A stretch of 27,362 bases of DNA from JBKJVQ01 sp046717125. GTDB lineage: Bacteria; Pseudomonadota; Alphaproteobacteria; Rhizobiales; Methyloligellaceae. The stretch spans positions 1 through 27,362 of the forward strand of contig JBKJVQ010000090.1 of the NCBI GenBank assembly GCA_046717125.1, in the 5' to 3' direction. Shown here one piece after another: positions 16,275 through 24,426 of this stretch. The notes under the pieces were generated by a model. That model was not told the origin of the DNA and did no database searches. It worked only from the letters and a program-made list of their open reading frames with translations. The position numbers were made by a program, and so were the translations under genes. The first letter of the stretch is position 1, and every line of letters starts with the position of its first letter.

Positions 16275-17197
16275 GGCTCCTCGGCTCCGCTCCCCGCAAT
16301 GCGCAGGCCGATCTCGTACACCCGGTTGCGGGGCGCTCCGGTCGCCGCCGCGACCTGCCGCACGGCGTCGCGCAGGCTCGCATCGATGAGCGCTTCCATG
16401 AGCCTGTCCTCGATCATGGCGTCGGAGACAGTTCTTGCGGTCGGCGGTGCGATTAGGATGACAAACTCGCCTTTTTGCGTCGCGTCGGCGGCGCGCGCCG
16501 CAAGCTCTGCGAGTGGCCCCCGCCAGATCGCCTCATGAAGCTTGGTCAGTTCCTTGGCAACCGCACCCTCGCGGCCCTCGAAACAGGCGGCCATGTCGGC
16601 GAGGCTGTCGGCGAGGCGCGACGGAGCCTCATAGAAAATCAGCGTGGCGTCGACCGCCGCGAGCGCGGCGAGTCTCGATTTGCGCGCCGCTTCCTTCGGA
16701 GGCAGGAAGCCCTCAAAAAAGAACCGGTCGCTCGGCAAGCCGGAAGCTGTCAGGGCGGCCAGCAGCGCGCTCGCGCCAGGGACCGGGATGACGGCGCTCC
16801 CCAGCCCGATCGCCTCACGGACGAGCTTGTAGCCGGGATCCGAAATGAGCGGCGTACCGGCATCCGAAATCAGCGCGACGGTTTGTCCCCGCGACAGGCG
16901 CGCGAGGATCTGCGGCCGGACGCGCTGCGCATTGTGCTCGTGATAGGCATCGAGCCGCGTGGCGATGCCGTAATGGGCCAGCAGGTGCCGCGAGTGGCGC
17001 GTGTCTTCGCAGTAGACAATGTCGGCCGCGGCCAGGATATGCAGCGCGCGCAAGCAGATGTCGGCGAGATTGCCGATCGGCGTCGCAACCAGATAGAGGC
17101 CGGGCGGAATCTTCTGAGCCTGCGCCGGCACGATGAACGGCGCGGCGATTGCGGGATCAGAGTCCGGTTTGATGCCTGTCCGCCTGTCGCCGCTCAT
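16271..17197 (-). CDS. rsmI: 16S rRNA (cytidine(1402)-2'-O)-methyltransferase RsmI
   Basis: A 308-residue SAM-dependent tetrapyrrole-methylase-fold enzyme that methylates the ribose of C1402 in 16S rRNA at the decoding centre. Motifs include GLYLVATPIGNLADICLRAL, VYCEDTRHSRHLLAHYGIAT, ALISDAGTPLISDPGYKLVR, VPGASALLAALTASGLPSDR and FFFEGFLPPKEAARKSRLAA. The C-terminal extension (ARNRV-like APRNRVYEIGLRI) is normal. A 30-residue basic/polar N-terminal tail precedes the domain. It is divergent from the LpoA-like lipoprotein gene and overlaps yraN by four bases. Confidence 0.95.
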   Translation of the reverse strand: MSGDRRTGIKPDSDPAIAAPFIVPAQAQKIPPGLYLVATPIGNLADICLRALHILAAADIVYCEDTRHSRHLLAHYGIATRLDAYHEHNAQRVRPQILARLSRGQTVALISDAGTPLISDPGYKLVREAIGLGSAVIPVPGASALLAALTASGLPSDRFFFEGFLPPKEAARKSRLAALAAVDATLIFYEAPSRLADSLADMAACFEGREGAVAKELTKLHEAIWRGPLAELAARAADATQKGEFVILIAPPTARTVSDAMIEDRLMEALIDASLRDAVRQVAAATGAPRNRVYEIGLRIAGSGAEEP

Positions 17198-17350
17198 GAC
17201 TGAACGCTAGTGATTGGGCCGTAGCCCGTCCATCACGATTGAGCCATGTTTGGCTCTTAGGCCGAAAGCGTTCGAGGATCAGATGCTGCGCTCGGCGGGC
17301 GAATACTCTCCGAGCAGACGCCACGAACGAGCGGCGAGGTACGGCCCATT
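17198..17350. promoter_or_regulatory. Divergent promoter region between rsmI and the LpoA-like gene, with a perfect inverted repeat
   Basis: 153 bases separate two divergent genes, so two promoters are expected here. At 17241-17256 there is a perfect 6-bp inverted repeat, GAGCCA-TGTT-TGGCTC, followed by TT. It could be an operator or a short hairpin; the T tract is too short for a classic terminator. I cannot assign clear -35/-10 boxes. Confidence 0.35.
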
Positions 17351-18517
17351 GTGACAGCGACCCGCTTCCTCCGCGCCATGTCGCGCCTGTTCGTCATGTC
17401 CGCGCTGCTGGCGCTCGCAGGCTGCGCGACCGGTGGAGGCGCGCCGCAACCGGGCGATCCCTCGCGGGGAGGAGGCCGGGTCAAGGTCGGCGTGCTTCTG
17501 CCCGTATCGGGACCCGGCAGCGCCGCTTCCGTTGCCAAAGCGTTGAAACAGGCGGGCGAGCTCGCCCTGTTCGATTTCGACAACCCCAATATCGAGCTGG
17601 TTGCGAAGGACACGCGGGGTACGGCGGAGGGCGCGCGCGCCGCCGTGCAGGAGGCGCTTGACGAAAAGGTCGAGCTGCTGGTCGGCCCGCTGTTCGCGCC
17701 GGAGGTCTCGGCGGCCGCGCCCGCCGCCAAGCTCGCGGGCATTCCCATGATCGCCTTTTCGACCGACGAGACGGTCGGCGGCGGCGGCGTCTATCTGCTG
17801 AGCTTCCTTGCGGGGCGCGACGTGCCGCGCATCGTCTCCTTCGCAGCGACACGCGGCAAGCGCCGCTATGCAGCGATCATCCCGGAAACCGCGTATGGGA
17901 CCGTGGCCGCGCGCGCCTTTGAACGCGCTGTGAGCCTGAGCGGCGGGCAGGTTGTGGTGTCCGCCAAATTCTCACCGAAGAACGCAGGCAGCGCAAAGGC
18001 GGGCGTTTCCCGCGTCGCCGAAGCCCTGCGCGGCGGCGGCGTCGACGCATTGTTCCTTCCCGTCGGGCAAGAGGAAATGCCGGCACTCGGCCCGGCGCTG
18101 ATCGAGGCCGGCCTGACAGGCAAGCGCGTGACGCTGCTCGGAACGGGGCGCTGGGACTATCCTGCCGCCGCGAGCGAGAAGGCGCTTCAAGGCGGCTGGT
18201 ATCCGGCCGCCGATCCGAAAGGCTGGAACGGTTTCGTCCAGCGATACGCTCAGACTTTCGGCGGAACCCCGCCCCGCATCGCCAGCCTCGCCTATGATGC
18301 CGTTAGCCTCGCCGTCGCGCTTTCTTCCAATCCGCCCGGGCAGCGTTACACGCCCGACCAGTTGACGCGCGCATCGGGCTTTGCGGGCGTCGACGGACTG
18401 TTCCGGCTGCTTCCCAACGGCACGTCAGAGCGCGGCCTTGCCATCCTCCAGCTCGAACCCGGCGCGCCGCAGGTTCTCGACCCGGCACCGAGCGCATTCA
18501 CCGCCGCGCAATATTAG
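17351..18517 (+). CDS. LpoA-like penicillin-binding protein activator lipoprotein
   Basis: A 388-residue lipoprotein with a periplasmic-binding-protein fold (LppC/LpoA, Peripla_BP_6 type). The signal peptide ends in lipobox LAGC with Cys25, so it is probably anchored in the outer membrane. The first lobe begins VKVGVLLPVSGPGSAASVAK; further blocks are LLVGPLFAPEVSAAAPAAKL, GIPMIAFSTDETVGGGGVYL and PPRIASLAYDAVSLAVALSS. In E. coli LpoA activates PBP1a; the alphaproteobacterial homologue lacks the N-terminal TPR part, so its ligand or partner is unproven. GTG 17351 is preceded by GAGGT; ATG 17378 is a possible later start that still leaves a signal peptide. The location beside rsmI-yraN is the usual one. 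The stop overlaps hemW by four bases, tail to tail. Confidence 0.9.
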   Translation: MTATRFLRAMSRLFVMSALLALAGCATGGGAPQPGDPSRGGGRVKVGVLLPVSGPGSAASVAKALKQAGELALFDFDNPNIELVAKDTRGTAEGARAAVQEALDEKVELLVGPLFAPEVSAAAPAAKLAGIPMIAFSTDETVGGGGVYLLSFLAGRDVPRIVSFAATRGKRRYAAIIPETAYGTVAARAFERAVSLSGGQVVVSAKFSPKNAGSAKAGVSRVAEALRGGGVDALFLPVGQEEMPALGPALIEAGLTGKRVTLLGTGRWDYPAAASEKALQGGWYPAADPKGWNGFVQRYAQTFGGTPPRIASLAYDAVSLAVALSSNPPGQRYTPDQLTRASGFAGVDGLFRLLPNGTSERGLAILQLEPGAPQVLDPAPSAFTAAQY

Positions 18518-19665
18518 CTGAGCAGCTCAACAAGCAGCCGGTCGAGCACGAGACGGCCCTGGGGCGTCGCGAACAGCCGGTCGCCCCGGCGAGAAACAAG
18601 GTTGTCGCCCGCCAGCATGTCGATGCGAGTCGCATCCAGCGCGCATCCTCGGATCGCCGCATAACGCGACAGCAACGCGCCTTCTGACAGTCGCAGCGCC
18701 ATCAGCAGATATTCCTCGGCTGACTCTTCGGCCGACAGCACAACATCGCTCTCGTCCCCTGCCTGCGCCTCGGCATCGCGCAGCCAGGCATCCGGATCGC
18801 GCCGCGCCGTAATCGCATGGCGAACGCCGCCCAGCGTCAGCCGGGAATGCGCACCGGGCCCGATGCCGGCATAATCGTCGCCGCGCCAATAGACGAGGTT
18901 GTGCCTCCCCTCCTCGCCGGGACGCGCATAGTTCGAAACTTCGTACGCATCGTATCCGGATGCTCGGCAAAGCTCCGTAGTCAGATCGTAAAGGTCGCCT
19001 GCCAGAGCGGCCGGCGGCATGTCGATCCGTCCGGCGCGATGGAGCGCGAAGAAGCGTGTGCCCGGCTCGATCGTGAGCTGATAGAGCGACAGGTGACCGT
19101 CTGCGAAATCGAGCGCTTGCGTCAGCTCCTCGCGCCACGCCACGATCGACTGGGCCGGCCGCGCATATATCAGATCGAACGAGACGCGGGCGAAATGCGC
19201 GCGCGCCAAGCGGACAGCATCCATCGCCTCCGCTGCAGAATGCTCTCGGCCCAGCGCCTTCAGCGCTTCGTCGCGGAGCGCTTGCACGCCGAGCGAGACG
19301 CGATTGACACCGGCGGCGCGATACTCGGCGAAGCGCGCTGCCTCGACTGATGTCGGATTGGCTTCCAGCGTAATCTCGATATCAGGCGCGACTGGCCAAT
19401 GGTCGGCAATCGTCTTCAGCACGGACGTGACCGCAGCCCCCGACATCAGAGACGGCGTGCCGCCGCCGAAGAAGATGCTGGTGACCGTCCGCCCCGGCGC
19501 GCGCGCCGCGAAGCGCGCGATCTCGGCCTGGATTGCCGACACGAAGCGCGCTTCATCAACGCGTTCGCGGACGTGGCTGTTGAAATCGCAATAGGGACAT
19601 TTGGCGCGGCAGAACGGCCAGTGGACATAGACGCCGAAGCCGGCCGTAATTTCGGGTTCGGTCAT
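18514..19665 (-). CDS. hemW: HemW, radical SAM heme chaperone family (coproporphyrinogen dehydrogenase-like)
   Basis: A 383-residue radical SAM protein. The cluster motif is Cys19-x3-Cys23-x2-Cys26 in VHWPFCRAKCPYCDFNSH. The residue two after the last Cys is Phe rather than the fourth Cys of HemN, which marks HemW, a heme-binding protein thought to deliver heme, rather than an oxygen-independent coproporphyrinogen oxidase. Other blocks are TSIFFGGGTPSLMSGAAVTS, EITLEANPTSVEAARFAEYR, AAGVNRVSLGVQALRDEALK and YEVSNYARPGEEGRHNLVYW. I use ATG 19665; a TTG at 19683 adds six residues but has no better ribosome site. It is the third gene of the rph-rdgB-hemW operon, 41 bases after rdgB. Confidence 0.94.
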   Translation of the reverse strand: MTEPEITAGFGVYVHWPFCRAKCPYCDFNSHVRERVDEARFVSAIQAEIARFAARAPGRTVTSIFFGGGTPSLMSGAAVTSVLKTIADHWPVAPDIEITLEANPTSVEAARFAEYRAAGVNRVSLGVQALRDEALKALGREHSAAEAMDAVRLARAHFARVSFDLIYARPAQSIVAWREELTQALDFADGHLSLYQLTIEPGTRFFALHRAGRIDMPPAALAGDLYDLTTELCRASGYDAYEVSNYARPGEEGRHNLVYWRGDDYAGIGPGAHSRLTLGGVRHAITARRDPDAWLRDAEAQAGDESDVVLSAEESAEEYLLMALRLSEGALLSRYAAIRGCALDATRIDMLAGDNLVSRRGDRLFATPQGRLVLDRLLVELLS

Positions 19666-19706
19666 CTCTGAGATGTGCCGCAAAGGCCGGCGCGCCGCAA
19701 CGGCGA

Positions 19707-20357
19707 CTAACCCTCGCGCGGAGGCAGCATCGCCTCGGCGAAGGCGAGAAACGCGCGGGCGCGGTGCGACAGGCCAGTGCGGCGCGCCCAGTCGATCCCG
19801 TGTTTCTCATGACCCGTCATCTCCGCGAAGGTGCGGGTATGACCGTCCGGTACGAACATCGGATCGTAGCCAAAGCCAGCATCGCCAATCGGCGGCCAGA
19901 TCAGCGTGCCCGGCGCGATTCCTTCAAATACCGTGTCGGTTCCGTCCGGAAAAGCCAGCACCAGCGTCGAGACGAAGCGCGCCCGCCGCTCCTCGGGATG
20001 TGTCGCGCCCGCTTCCGCGAGCCCCTTCTCGACGCGGCTCATCGCGACCGTCCAGTCGCGGGGCTCTCCCGCCCAGTCGGCCGTATGCACGCCCGGCGCG
20101 CCGCCGAGAGCCGCGACTTCGAGCCCGGAATCGTCGGCGAGCGCGGGGTGTCCGCTGCCCTGTGCCGCCGCATGCGCCTTGATGCGGGCGTTTTCGATGA
20201 AGGTCTCTCCGGTCTCTTCCGGCTCGGGCAGGCCGAGTTCGCCGGCCGAGACCAGGTCAAGACGGAACGGTTCGAGCAGGCCCCTGATCTCGAACAGCTT
20301 GCCGGAATTGTGAGTTGCGACGACCAGCCGGTCGCCGCGCACGAGCCGTCGCGCCAT
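19707..20357 (-). CDS. rdgB: RdgB/HAM1 family non-canonical purine NTP pyrophosphatase
   Basis: A 216-residue enzyme hydrolysing dITP, ITP and XTP to monophosphates to keep deaminated purines out of DNA and RNA. It shows the N-terminal nucleotide loop VVATHNSGKLFEIRGLL, the catalytic region ALADDSGLEVAALGGAPGVH and GDAGFGYDPMFVPDGHTRTF, ending near HRARAFLAFAEAM. Length is usual for alphaproteobacteria. Its ATG shares one base with the rph stop (TGATG), so the two genes are translationally coupled. Confidence 0.96.
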   Translation of the reverse strand: MARRLVRGDRLVVATHNSGKLFEIRGLLEPFRLDLVSAGELGLPEPEETGETFIENARIKAHAAAQGSGHPALADDSGLEVAALGGAPGVHTADWAGEPRDWTVAMSRVEKGLAEAGATHPEERRARFVSTLVLAFPDGTDTVFEGIAPGTLIWPPIGDAGFGYDPMFVPDGHTRTFAEMTGHEKHGIDWARRTGLSHRARAFLAFAEAMLPPREG

Positions 20358-21070
20358 CAGGCCACGGTCAGCTTCTGCAATGCGACGAGCTCGCCGATGC
20401 CGCCGCGTGCGAGCCCAAGCAGCCGGTCGAACGTCGCCTGGTCGAAGGTCTCGCGTTCAGCGGTCGCCTGAATCTCGACAATGTTGCCCGCGCCCGTCAT
20501 GACGAAATTCGCGTCGGCGTCCGCTTCGGAGTCCTCGGCATAGTCCAGGTCGAGCACGGGCTCGCCGCGATAAAGCCCGCACGAGATCGCGGCGACATTG
20601 TCCTTGAGCGCCTTGCCCTTCAGCATCTGCCGCGCGCCCATCCAGTCGAGCGCATCGTGCAGCGCGATCCAGGCGCCGGTGATCGCGGCCGTGCGCGTGC
20701 CGCCATCGGCCTGCAGTACGTCGCAATCGACCGTAATCTGACGTTCGCCGAGCGCGGTCATGTCGACCACCGCGCGCAGCGAGCGGCCGATCAATCGCTG
20801 GATTTCAAGCGTCCGGCCCGACTGTTTGCCGGCGGAAGCCTCGCGCCGCATGCGCTCATTGGTGGCGCGCGGGAGCATTCCGTACTCGCCGGTGACCCAG
20901 CCCTTGCCGCCGCCCTTCAGCCAGCTCGGCACGCCCTCGTCGACGGAAGCGAGACATAGAACATGAGTATGGCCGAAGCGCACGAGGCAGGAGCCTTCTG
21001 CGTGACGCGAAATGCCGCGTTCGAGGCTGACAGGCCTGAGGCTCGCGGCGTCACGTTTCGAGGGGCGCAT
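20357..21070 (-). CDS. rph: Ribonuclease PH
   Basis: A 237-residue phosphorolytic 3'-5' exoribonuclease that trims tRNA 3' ends and degrades structured RNA. Family blocks are EGSCLVRFGHTHVLCLASVD, GWVTGEYGMLPRATNERMRR, GRTLEIQRLIGRSLRAVVDM, ITVDCDVLQADGGTRTAAIT and VLDLDYAEDSEADADANFVM. Active-site arginines and the conserved DLDYxED segment are intact. First gene of the minus-strand rph-rdgB-hemW operon and divergent from hrcA, the standard alphaproteobacterial arrangement. Confidence 0.96.
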   Translation of the reverse strand: MRPSKRDAASLRPVSLERGISRHAEGSCLVRFGHTHVLCLASVDEGVPSWLKGGGKGWVTGEYGMLPRATNERMRREASAGKQSGRTLEIQRLIGRSLRAVVDMTALGERQITVDCDVLQADGGTRTAAITGAWIALHDALDWMGARQMLKGKALKDNVAAISCGLYRGEPVLDLDYAEDSEADADANFVMTGAGNIVEIQATAERETFDQATFDRLLGLARGGIGELVALQKLTVA

Positions 21071-21215
21071 GAGGGAAGCGGCTCCATGATTTCGGGTGGC
21101 GGGACCCTAGAGCATGACGCTGAAAAAGCCAGACCCGCCCGACCCGGCATGTGAAGCGGCCTTGGACGAGATCATGACCCACCTTGATTCCGGCGATGAG
21201 ATCGACGCCGCGCGT

Positions 21216-21245
21216 TTGACGGCGGAAATTCCGCTGCCCTACAGT
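21216..21245 (+). promoter_or_regulatory. Candidate hrcA promoter with palindrome in the spacer
   Basis: TTGACG (21216-21221) and TACAGT (21240-21245) are 18 bases apart, a fair -35/-10 pair. The perfect inverted repeat GCGGAA-A-TTCCGC (21222-21234) fills most of the spacer, a good place for a repressor. Transcription would start about seven bases on, at or next to the ATG chosen for hrcA (21252), giving a leaderless message; no ribosome site is visible before that ATG. No CIRCE element (TTAGCACTC-N9-GAGTGCTAA) is present. This is motif reading only. Confidence 0.35.
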
Positions 21246-21251
21246 CGCCGC

Positions 21252-22343
21252 ATGAACCATCCCGATCTGCGCTCCGGCGGCCCCTCACCCGAACTGAACG
21301 GCTTGCGCGCGCTGAACGACCGCAGCCGCGACATTTTCCGCCGCATCGTCGAGACCTACCTTGCGACCGGCGAGCCGGTCGGGTCGCGCAATCTGAGCCG
21401 GCAATTGCCGGTCACGCTGTCGCCGGCGTCGGTGCGCAACGTCATGTCCGACCTCGAATCGCTTGGACTGATCTATGCGCCGCACACAAGCGCGGGCCGC
21501 TTGCCGACGCAGTCGGGCCTGAGATTGTTCGTGGACGCACTGCTCGAAGTCGGCGACATCTCGCCGGAGGAGCGGTCGCAGATCCAGGCTCAGATCTCGG
21601 GGTCGGCGCGCGACCGGCGCGTGCAGGACGTGCTGACGGAAGCGGGCGACATGCTGTCCGGCCTGTCGGGCTGCGCCGGTATCGTGCTCGCCGAGAAACA
21701 GGCGAGCCCGCTTAAACACGTCGAGTTCTTGCCCCTGCCCGAGAACCGGGCGCTGGTGGTGCTCGTGAACGAGGATGGTTCGGTCGAGAACCGGGTCGTC
21801 AACCTGCCGCAAGGCATGCCGCCCTCGGCGCTGGTCGAGGCGTCGAATTACATCAACGCGCGGACCATCGGGCTGACGCTGTCGGAGGCGCGCGCGCGGC
21901 TCGAAAAGGAGCGTGCCGACCGGAAGGCGCAACTCGACCAGTTGACGGCGCGGGTCGTCGAGGAAGGGCTCGCGGTCTGGTCGGGCGAGGAGCGCGGGCA
22001 TAAGAGCCTGATCGTGCGTGGCCGTTCGCATCTACTGGAAGATGTGCACGCGATGGAGGATTTGGAGCGCATCAGGCTGCTGTTCGACGATCTCGACACC
22101 AATACCGAGCTGATCGCGCTGCTTGGCCTCGCCGATCGCGCGGAGGGCGTGCGCATCTTTATCGGCTCGGAGAACAAATTGTTCTCTCTGTCGGGCTCCT
22201 CGCTCATTGTCGCGCCGTTTGAAGACACCGAAAGGCGGGTAGTCGGCATGCTGGGCGTGATCGGCCCGACCCGGCTCAATTATGCCCGTATCATCCCCAT
22301 GGTGGACTACACCGCCCGGCTGCTGGGCCGCCTGATCACTTGA
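21252..22343 (+). CDS. hrcA: Heat-inducible transcriptional repressor HrcA
   Basis: A repressor of class I heat-shock genes that binds CIRCE operators, usually at groESL, and is kept active by GroEL. The N-terminal winged helix starts LNDRSRDIFRRIVETYLATG and includes EPVGSRNLSRQLPVTLSPAS, VRNVMSDLESLGLIYAPHTS and AGRLPTQSGLRLFVD. The GAF-like and dimerisation parts follow to YARIIPMVDYTARLLGRLIT. ATG 21252 gives 363 residues and 16-17 residues before the conserved start. The frame is open to ATG 21114, which would add 46 plausible residues but leave only 43 bases to rph; the start is therefore unsettled. grpE follows 69 bases downstream. Confidence 0.94.
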   Translation: MNHPDLRSGGPSPELNGLRALNDRSRDIFRRIVETYLATGEPVGSRNLSRQLPVTLSPASVRNVMSDLESLGLIYAPHTSAGRLPTQSGLRLFVDALLEVGDISPEERSQIQAQISGSARDRRVQDVLTEAGDMLSGLSGCAGIVLAEKQASPLKHVEFLPLPENRALVVLVNEDGSVENRVVNLPQGMPPSALVEASNYINARTIGLTLSEARARLEKERADRKAQLDQLTARVVEEGLAVWSGEERGHKSLIVRGRSHLLEDVHAMEDLERIRLLFDDLDTNTELIALLGLADRAEGVRIFIGSENKLFSLSGSSLIVAPFEDTERRVVGMLGVIGPTRLNYARIIPMVDYTARLLGRLIT

Positions 22344-22412
22344 TTCTTCGGCGGCTGCGGTCGATATGCACGCGAAGGTGCAACCTCCCTTTTTCAAGAT
22401 AGTTCTTAAGCG

Positions 22413-23087
22413 ATGACCGAACGCGACAAGCAAGACCGCCCCGACGCGCCGCAGGACGCGGAATTCGAAGCTGCGCCGCAGCCATCCGAGGCCGATGCGT
22501 TGCGCGTCGAGAACGAGGAACTGCGCGACCGGCTCCTGCGCCTCATGGCGGAAATGGAGAATGTGCGCCGCCGCATGGAGCGCGAGCGCCAGGACACGGC
22601 GAAATACGCGGTGTCGAACTTTGCCCGCGACATGGTCGGCGTCGGCGACAATCTGCGCCGCGCGATCGATCATGTCCCAGCCGAGGCTGCCGCGAACGAT
22701 CCCGCGCTCAAGAGCTTTCTCGACGGCGTCGAGCTGACGGATCGCGAACTCATGAACGTGCTCGAGCGCCACGGCGTCGTCCGGCTCGAGCCGCTGGGCC
22801 AGAAATTCGATCCCAACATGCATCAGGCCATGTTCGAGCTGGAAGATGCGGAGAAGCCGGCCGGCACGATCGTGCAGGTGATGCAGCCGGGCTATTCGAT
22901 CGGCGAGCGCTGTTTGCGTCCGGCCCTTATCGGCGTATCGAAAGGGGGTGGGTCGCAAACCGACGCCGCTCGTGCGGCCGATGCGCTCTCGCCCACCGAG
23001 CGGCCTCAGTCTGCTTCGGCTCAGAAAAAGCCCGCGGAGAAGCCAACCAATGCGCGGCCTGGCGGCAGGATCGACCGGTCGGCCTAA
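22413..23087 (+). CDS. grpE: GrpE, nucleotide exchange factor for DnaK
   Basis: A 224-residue cytoplasmic co-chaperone that releases ADP from DnaK. An acidic, disordered N-terminus (about 1-28) leads into the long dimerising helix (ALRVENEELRDRLLRLMAEM, ENVRRRMERERQDTAKYAVS, NFARDMVGVGDNLRRAI). The C-terminal beta domain carries the family end motif (FDPNMHQAMFELEDAEKPAG, TIVQVMQPGYSIGERCLRPA). A tail of about 40 residues rich in Ala, Ser, Pro and Lys follows, a little longer than in short GrpE proteins. In the hrcA-grpE heat-shock unit; dnaK is not in the window. Confidence 0.95.
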   Translation: MTERDKQDRPDAPQDAEFEAAPQPSEADALRVENEELRDRLLRLMAEMENVRRRMERERQDTAKYAVSNFARDMVGVGDNLRRAIDHVPAEAAANDPALKSFLDGVELTDRELMNVLERHGVVRLEPLGQKFDPNMHQAMFELEDAEKPAGTIVQVMQPGYSIGERCLRPALIGVSKGGGSQTDAARAADALSPTERPQSASAQKKPAEKPTNARPGGRIDRSA

Positions 23088-23108
23088 ACTTGATCCACAG
23101 CGTGGCGC

Positions 23109-24347
23109 ATGAACCCGGATCGTAATTTCGACGTCGCCATCGTCGGCGGCGGGCTTGTGGGACTCAGCTTCGCGCGGGCGCTGTCGCGGGAGGCTGGCGA
23201 CAGGCTGACCGTCGCGCTGATCGACCGGTCGGATCTCGACCCTCATGGTCCGCGGATGGACGCTCGTGCAAGCGCGATTACAGCCGCGAGTCGCAATCTC
23301 CTCACGGTGATCGGGGTCTGGAACGCGATCGAAGCAAAATCCCAACCGATCCTCGATGTCGCGGTGACAGACAGCGCGCTCGACGACGGATACCGGGCGA
23401 CGCTCCTGTCGCTGGATGGGGCGTTGCCATCCGGCGCGCCGGGCGCGCACATGGTCGAAAACGACGACCTCAAGCGCGCGCTTCTGACCGGTTTGCGTGA
23501 TCTTGATCGTCTTACCGTCTTCGCCGAATCGGAACTTGTGGATGTTGCGCTCGGCGGGGGGAGGCCCCGCCTCGCCCTGTCCACCGGCGAGCGCATTGCG
23601 GCGCGGCTTGTCGTCGCCGCGGACGGCAGGCGATCGCCGATCCGAGCGGCGGCCGGTATCAAGACGGTCTCGTGGTCCTACCCGCAGACGGCGATCGTGA
23701 CGACGGTTGGGCACGAGACACCGCATTTGGGGCGCGCCGTGCAGCACTTCCTTCCCGCGGGGCCGTTCGCGATCCTGCCGCTTATGGGCAACCGCGCCTC
23801 TCTCGTCTGGACTGAAGACTGGAAGGAGCCGGCGCGCCTGCTTGCGGCCGACGACGCGACGTTTCTCGGCGCGCTGACGCTGCGCTTCGGCCATCAGCTC
23901 GGCAAGCTGTCACTTGCCGGCCCGCGCGCGTCGCATCCGCTCGATTTCAGCCTGGCGCGAAGCCTCGTTGGGAACCGCGTTGCGCTGGTCGGGGATGCTG
24001 CGCGCAGCGTGCATCCGCTCGCTGGGCAGGGCTTCAATATCGGCTTGAAGGATGTCGCAGCGCTTACCGAATGCATCGTCGATGCGATTCGGCTCGGTCT
24101 CGATGCCGGCGGCGAGGAGACGCTTGCGCGCTATGAGAGGTGGCGCCGCTTCGACGCCGGCGCGAGCGCGCTCGGCATGGACGCGATGAACCGCCTGTTC
24201 TCGAATTCCTCGCGCTCCTTGCGCACGGCGCGGGATTTCGGTCTCGGGATCGTCGACAGACTGGAGCCGCTCAAGCGCGCGCTGGTCGGAGAGGCCTCGG
24301 GGCTGACCGGAGATGTGCCGCGGCTGCTTCGGGGAGAAGGCATGTAG
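23109..24347 (+). CDS. UbiH/UbiF/COQ6-family FAD-dependent hydroxylase (ubiquinone biosynthesis)
   Basis: A 412-residue flavoprotein monooxygenase. The FAD dinucleotide loop is FDVAIVGGGLVGLSFARAL at the N-terminus. The middle signature LVVAADGRRSPIRAAAGI and the C-terminal GD motif VGDAARSVHPLAGQGFNIGL are those of the UbiH/COQ6 family, which hydroxylates the aromatic ring of ubiquinone precursors using oxygen and NAD(P)H. Which ring position it acts on cannot be read from sequence; alphaproteobacteria often have one or two such enzymes of mixed specificity (UbiL-type included). Starts 21 bases after grpE, so it may be co-transcribed. Its TAG stop lies inside a REP-like repeat that begins at 24344. 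Confidence 0.9.
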   Translation: MNPDRNFDVAIVGGGLVGLSFARALSREAGDRLTVALIDRSDLDPHGPRMDARASAITAASRNLLTVIGVWNAIEAKSQPILDVAVTDSALDDGYRATLLSLDGALPSGAPGAHMVENDDLKRALLTGLRDLDRLTVFAESELVDVALGGGRPRLALSTGERIAARLVVAADGRRSPIRAAAGIKTVSWSYPQTAIVTTVGHETPHLGRAVQHFLPAGPFAILPLMGNRASLVWTEDWKEPARLLAADDATFLGALTLRFGHQLGKLSLAGPRASHPLDFSLARSLVGNRVALVGDAARSVHPLAGQGFNIGLKDVAALTECIVDAIRLGLDAGGEETLARYERWRRFDAGASALGMDAMNRLFSNSSRSLRTARDFGLGIVDRLEPLKRALVGEASGLTGDVPRLLRGEGM

Positions 24348-24426
24348 CCCGGATGAGGCGCAGCGCAATCCGGGTGTATCTTGAAACGCCGGCGATCCGG
24401 ATTTTCGCGGTGCTCCATCCGGCTAC
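24344..24426. repeat. Inverted pair of REP-like palindromic elements between convergent genes
   Basis: The left unit starts GTAGCCCGGATGAGGCGCAG and ends CAATCCGGG (24344-24373). The right unit is its imperfect inverse, reading on the minus strand GTAGCCGGATGGAGCACCGC and ending AATCCGGAT. Both begin with GTAG, have CGGAT/ATCCG arms that can fold into a hairpin, and are separated by about 20 bases. This is the layout of REP/BIME-type extragenic palindromes. It sits between convergent genes and may act as a two-way transcription terminator or mRNA stabiliser. The leading TAG of each unit is the stop codon of its flanking gene. I see no other copy in this window. Confidence 0.72.

Noticed and set aside
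21114..21251. 46-residue N-terminal extension of HrcA from ATG 21114
   Set aside because: It is plausible as coding sequence, but HrcA normally begins close to LNxRSRxIFR and the extension would leave only 43 bases for two divergent promoters. Kept as an alternative start only.
21071..21251. CIRCE operator upstream of hrcA
   Set aside because: No TTAGCACTC/GAGTGCTAA inverted repeat is present; the palindrome found there is different.
22032..23894. A 620-codon open frame on the minus strand opposite hrcA, grpE and the UbiH-like gene
   Set aside because: It is antisense to three well-recognised genes, has an Arg/His-rich composition typical of reverse-complement frames in GC-rich DNA and shows no known domain.
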